Shown: positions 61,777 through 64,000 of the stretch, one piece after another
Layout of the letters: each line of letters begins with the position of its first letter
Position numbering within the stretch: the stretch's first letter is position 1
NCBI GenBank assembly: GCA_016801845.1
Contig: CM028927.1
Span: forward strand, 17,856,501 to 17,920,500
Source: Polydactylus sextarius
Lineage: Eukaryota > Chordata > Actinopteri > Polynemidae
Length of the DNA stretch: 64,000 nt
Direction of reading: 5' to 3'
The notes under the pieces: model-generated
Told to the model about the DNA's origin: nothing
The model's input: only the letters and a program-made list of their open reading frames with translations
Databases searched by the model: none
Made by a program: the position numbers and the translations under genes

Positions 61777-63488
61777 AGAAAAAACTCATGATCAACATTC
61801 ACTTTCCATTACCAGTTTCTTCCTTCGGTATTGGTGACTGTCATTTTTGTCATATAACCACAGAACAATTTCATGTTGTTGTTTTTTCACTTTTTTTTTC
61901 AGTTTTAATTTTGTTCAAGTCAGGTACACAAGTACACTAAATTGTGCTGGAAATGATTGATTACTTTTCACTAAAATAAACTCAATCTATGGAAACTTGC
62001 TGTCATTAACTACAGAGAGAAACTCTAGTTTAATGTAATTAATGGTTCCTTTGTTTGATATGCTAACACTGCACAAAATGTACTAGTTTTAAAACATGAG
62101 TAACGCTGAAAAGTGTAGTATACATTTGTGGCTGCAGTGGTCTTTTTTGGTTAATTTTTTATTTTGTTATGCTTTTATTTTGTTTGTTGTTTTTTACCTA
62201 ATTCTGACCTTGCTGCTTGTCTTTACACTGATTCGAATGAATGTCATTGGACAGAAGCTGGGCTTGTTTTTATCTCAGATATAGAAGCAGCAGTTAAGAT
62301 GTAGCATAGCATTTGGGCACAATTTGTTCTTGGTGAAATATGTTTTGATTTGATTAGTAATTGAATGTGAGTAGAAGAACCAACCACACAATAATTGGTT
62401 TATAATACTGTACTCAAATTACTTTGCGTTGCAGACCAATAAATAAATAAATAAATGAGATGTGAATTCCATGTCTTGTCTTCTTTTGGTAGTTTTGTTT
62501 GCTGCAAAAAGTCAAATGTTTCATGCTTTTGAACGTCTGAAATATCCTTTATTATTTCAATAATAGTGTTAAATGTCCATATCGCTTATAAATATTAATG
62601 TATTACACTGGAGAACAGACCCCATTTGGGTCTTTATATAAATAAACAACACTCTCTAGTGGAGAGAAAGTATATTAGCAACTTAGTATAAAAACCCATA
62701 TAAAATAAGTCAAAATGATCTAAAAACAATCCACACACACACAAATGAACGTCCTTGGTCTATAGTTGAGGTGATTCTCTGCCAAACACACTGATACGTC
62801 TCTACACATATTACACTTGTCAGCTGCTTTTCTTTCACCATTTATTATCATTATTATTTTTCATTTATTTGACAGACATCAAAGCTTTGGAAATGAAACA
62901 AGCGCCAAGATATAGTTTATGTCTTGTTGTACAACACCTCTCCACAGGAAGGTAAAATACAGGCAAAAATGTAACATATATAAACGGTGTCTATACAGGA
63001 GAAAGTCTGAGAACAGTGTCTCTTTCAGTCATGAAACATATCGAAAATATTAAGACTAAAACCAGTTTGATGCCTGGAGATATTGTTTGTGTCGTCACCA
63101 ATGAGTGCATCTTTGTTCACTTGTTCATTTTTGTACCACTGTAATGATAATGTACAGTTTTATTTCCTTTATTTCCTGCAGCACAGTGTTGTCCTGATAA
63201 AGCATCAAAGAGTTCATTAACTGATCATCAAAAGTTATAGCACCTGTAGTTATGGCATTTTTCTTTCAGTTCCTCAATTTCACTTTATTTTTGAGGTTTT
63301 GACCACTCAGACATTTTCTGGTAGTTTATTATTCATCATATTATTATTCAAGATCATTTACTGGACTTCAACTTATTTAGTTTTAAAAAAAACTGGAAAA
63401 AATGAGGTGTGATATACAATTACAAAAACACCATCATGATCCACAAATTCAAGTGTGATAAGGAGCACCAAGAATCAGAATATCAGAA
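61777..63488. other. Convergent 3' regions of epiplakin and the LRR gene
   Basis: Non-coding AT-rich DNA between two genes that face each other. Epiplakin polyadenylation signals are likely at 61975-61980 (AATAAA) or in the (AATA)n run near 62440. For the minus-strand gene, AATAAA on the minus strand occurs at 63284-63289, about 200 bases past its stop. No further gene is seen; the ORF at 62096-62284 has no support. Confidence 0.5.
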
Positions 63489-63959
63489 TCACTCCAGTTT
63501 GTCGAGAAGCTGGTGAATTTCTTCTTGACCACGATAAATTCTCTTCAATCCTCTTGGAAGATAACGACAAGATGAAAGGTTGAGGTAATTTAGAGCAGTC
63601 ATTTGGCCAATGACAGTCCTGCAGAAAAAAAAGTATTTCTCATTAAAGCCATGAAAAGATTAATAATAATAATAATTATTATTATTATTATTAAACTTGC
63701 AGATTGTGCAATTACCTGAGGGCAGGTGGTGTGATCCTCGTCCCGCTGAGGTTGAGTGAACGTAGAGTATCCGTCGCCGTCGCCTGCCCCAGGTGACTCA
63801 TCGCTATCTCCAAGTCTTCCTCAGAGAAGAGCTGGTTTGCTATGTCAAGCTGTTGTAAAGTCTGACTCCACTTTTCTGTCACCATGTGAAGTCCCTTCTT
63901 TGGTGGTGACAACCCAATATGACTGGAGAAATACTGTCCCCAAAACAGACACTCGAGCT
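63489..63959 (-). CDS. C-terminal exons of a leucine-rich-repeat protein, possibly FBXL6
   Basis: Two exons on the minus strand: 63959-63716 (5' boundary approximate) and 63618-63489, with donor GTAATT, acceptor TTCTGCAG and phase 2. Translation gives leucine-rich repeats (LRSLNLSGTRITPPAL, then MTALNYLNLSSCRYLPRGLK) and a short charged tail ending LLDKLE before TGA. The pattern suits the C-terminal LRR solenoid of an F-box/LRR protein. FBXL6 is my best guess because it also lies on human 8q24.3 near PLEC and ends similarly as I recall it, but the F-box itself would be outside the window. The gene continues beyond 64000. Confidence 0.6.
63661..63692. repeat. (TAA)n(TTA)n self-complementary repeat
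   Basis: Runs of TAA followed directly by TTA form a perfect 32-base palindrome inside the intron of the minus-strand LRR gene. It could fold as a hairpin in RNA or cruciform in DNA; most likely it is a simple repeat. Confidence 0.9.
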
Positions 63960-64000
63960 CTGTCACATCATGGAAAAAATAAAGAGATTGTTTATTGATT

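Noticed and set aside
1..64000. tRNA, rRNA or bacterial operon features
   Set aside because: None were recognised by eye on either strand; the window has vertebrate exon-intron genes throughout.

Overview
The window is vertebrate nuclear DNA, almost certainly from a ray-finned (teleost) fish. It has short GT-AG introns, a plectin gene with the vertebrate exon plan, abundant small inverted-repeat DNA transposons, simple repeats, and degenerate repeats of kinds common in fish. It holds two cytoskeletal linker genes of the plakin family, a DM-domain transcription factor gene between them, and the end of a leucine-rich-repeat gene on the other strand.

1-34.2 kb: plectin (plec), + strand. I could place 31 coding exons from the start of the actin-binding domain to the stop at 32348. 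Their phases agree throughout: with one base from an upstream first exon they give 4500 codons including the stop. The isoform-specific first exon(s) are not seen and probably lie upstream. Two known-type alternative microexons of the actin-binding domain (15 and 36 nt) are present, and a third 21-nt candidate lies in the plakin domain. One intron uses a GC donor. An internal ATG exon at 12.16 kb could start a plectin lacking most or all of the actin-binding domain. The rod is one 3348-nt exon and the six plakin repeat domains share the last exon. Introns carry several TIR elements (0.97-1.54, 6.57-7.38, 8.50-8.93 and 21.16-21.68 kb).

34.2-37.8 kb: a three-exon DMRT-family gene (274 residues) with its own TATA box and polyadenylation signal. 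All zinc ligands are kept but the DNA-recognition part is divergent.

37.8-51.1 kb: intergenic, repeat-rich, without a convincing gene. It holds a foldback element (41.56-42.41 kb), a second TIR element (45.30-45.94 kb) and a 0.3-kb duplicated segment.

51.15-61.78 kb: epiplakin (eppk1), + strand, essentially one giant coding exon with 11 plakin repeat domains. Early domains are diverged; the last ones form a 1077-bp tandem array that is almost identical in DNA. The second copy of that array carries five small indels that break the reading frame and look more like sequence or assembly errors than biology.

63.5-64 kb: the 3' end of a leucine-rich-repeat gene on the minus strand, tail to tail with epiplakin. 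It may be FBXL6.

Plectin and epiplakin both bind intermediate filaments through plakin repeats, and they are also close neighbours in mammals (human 8q24.3). The shared linker pattern suggests epiplakin arose from the 3' exon of a plectin-like gene. The DMRT gene between them has no obvious functional link to either.
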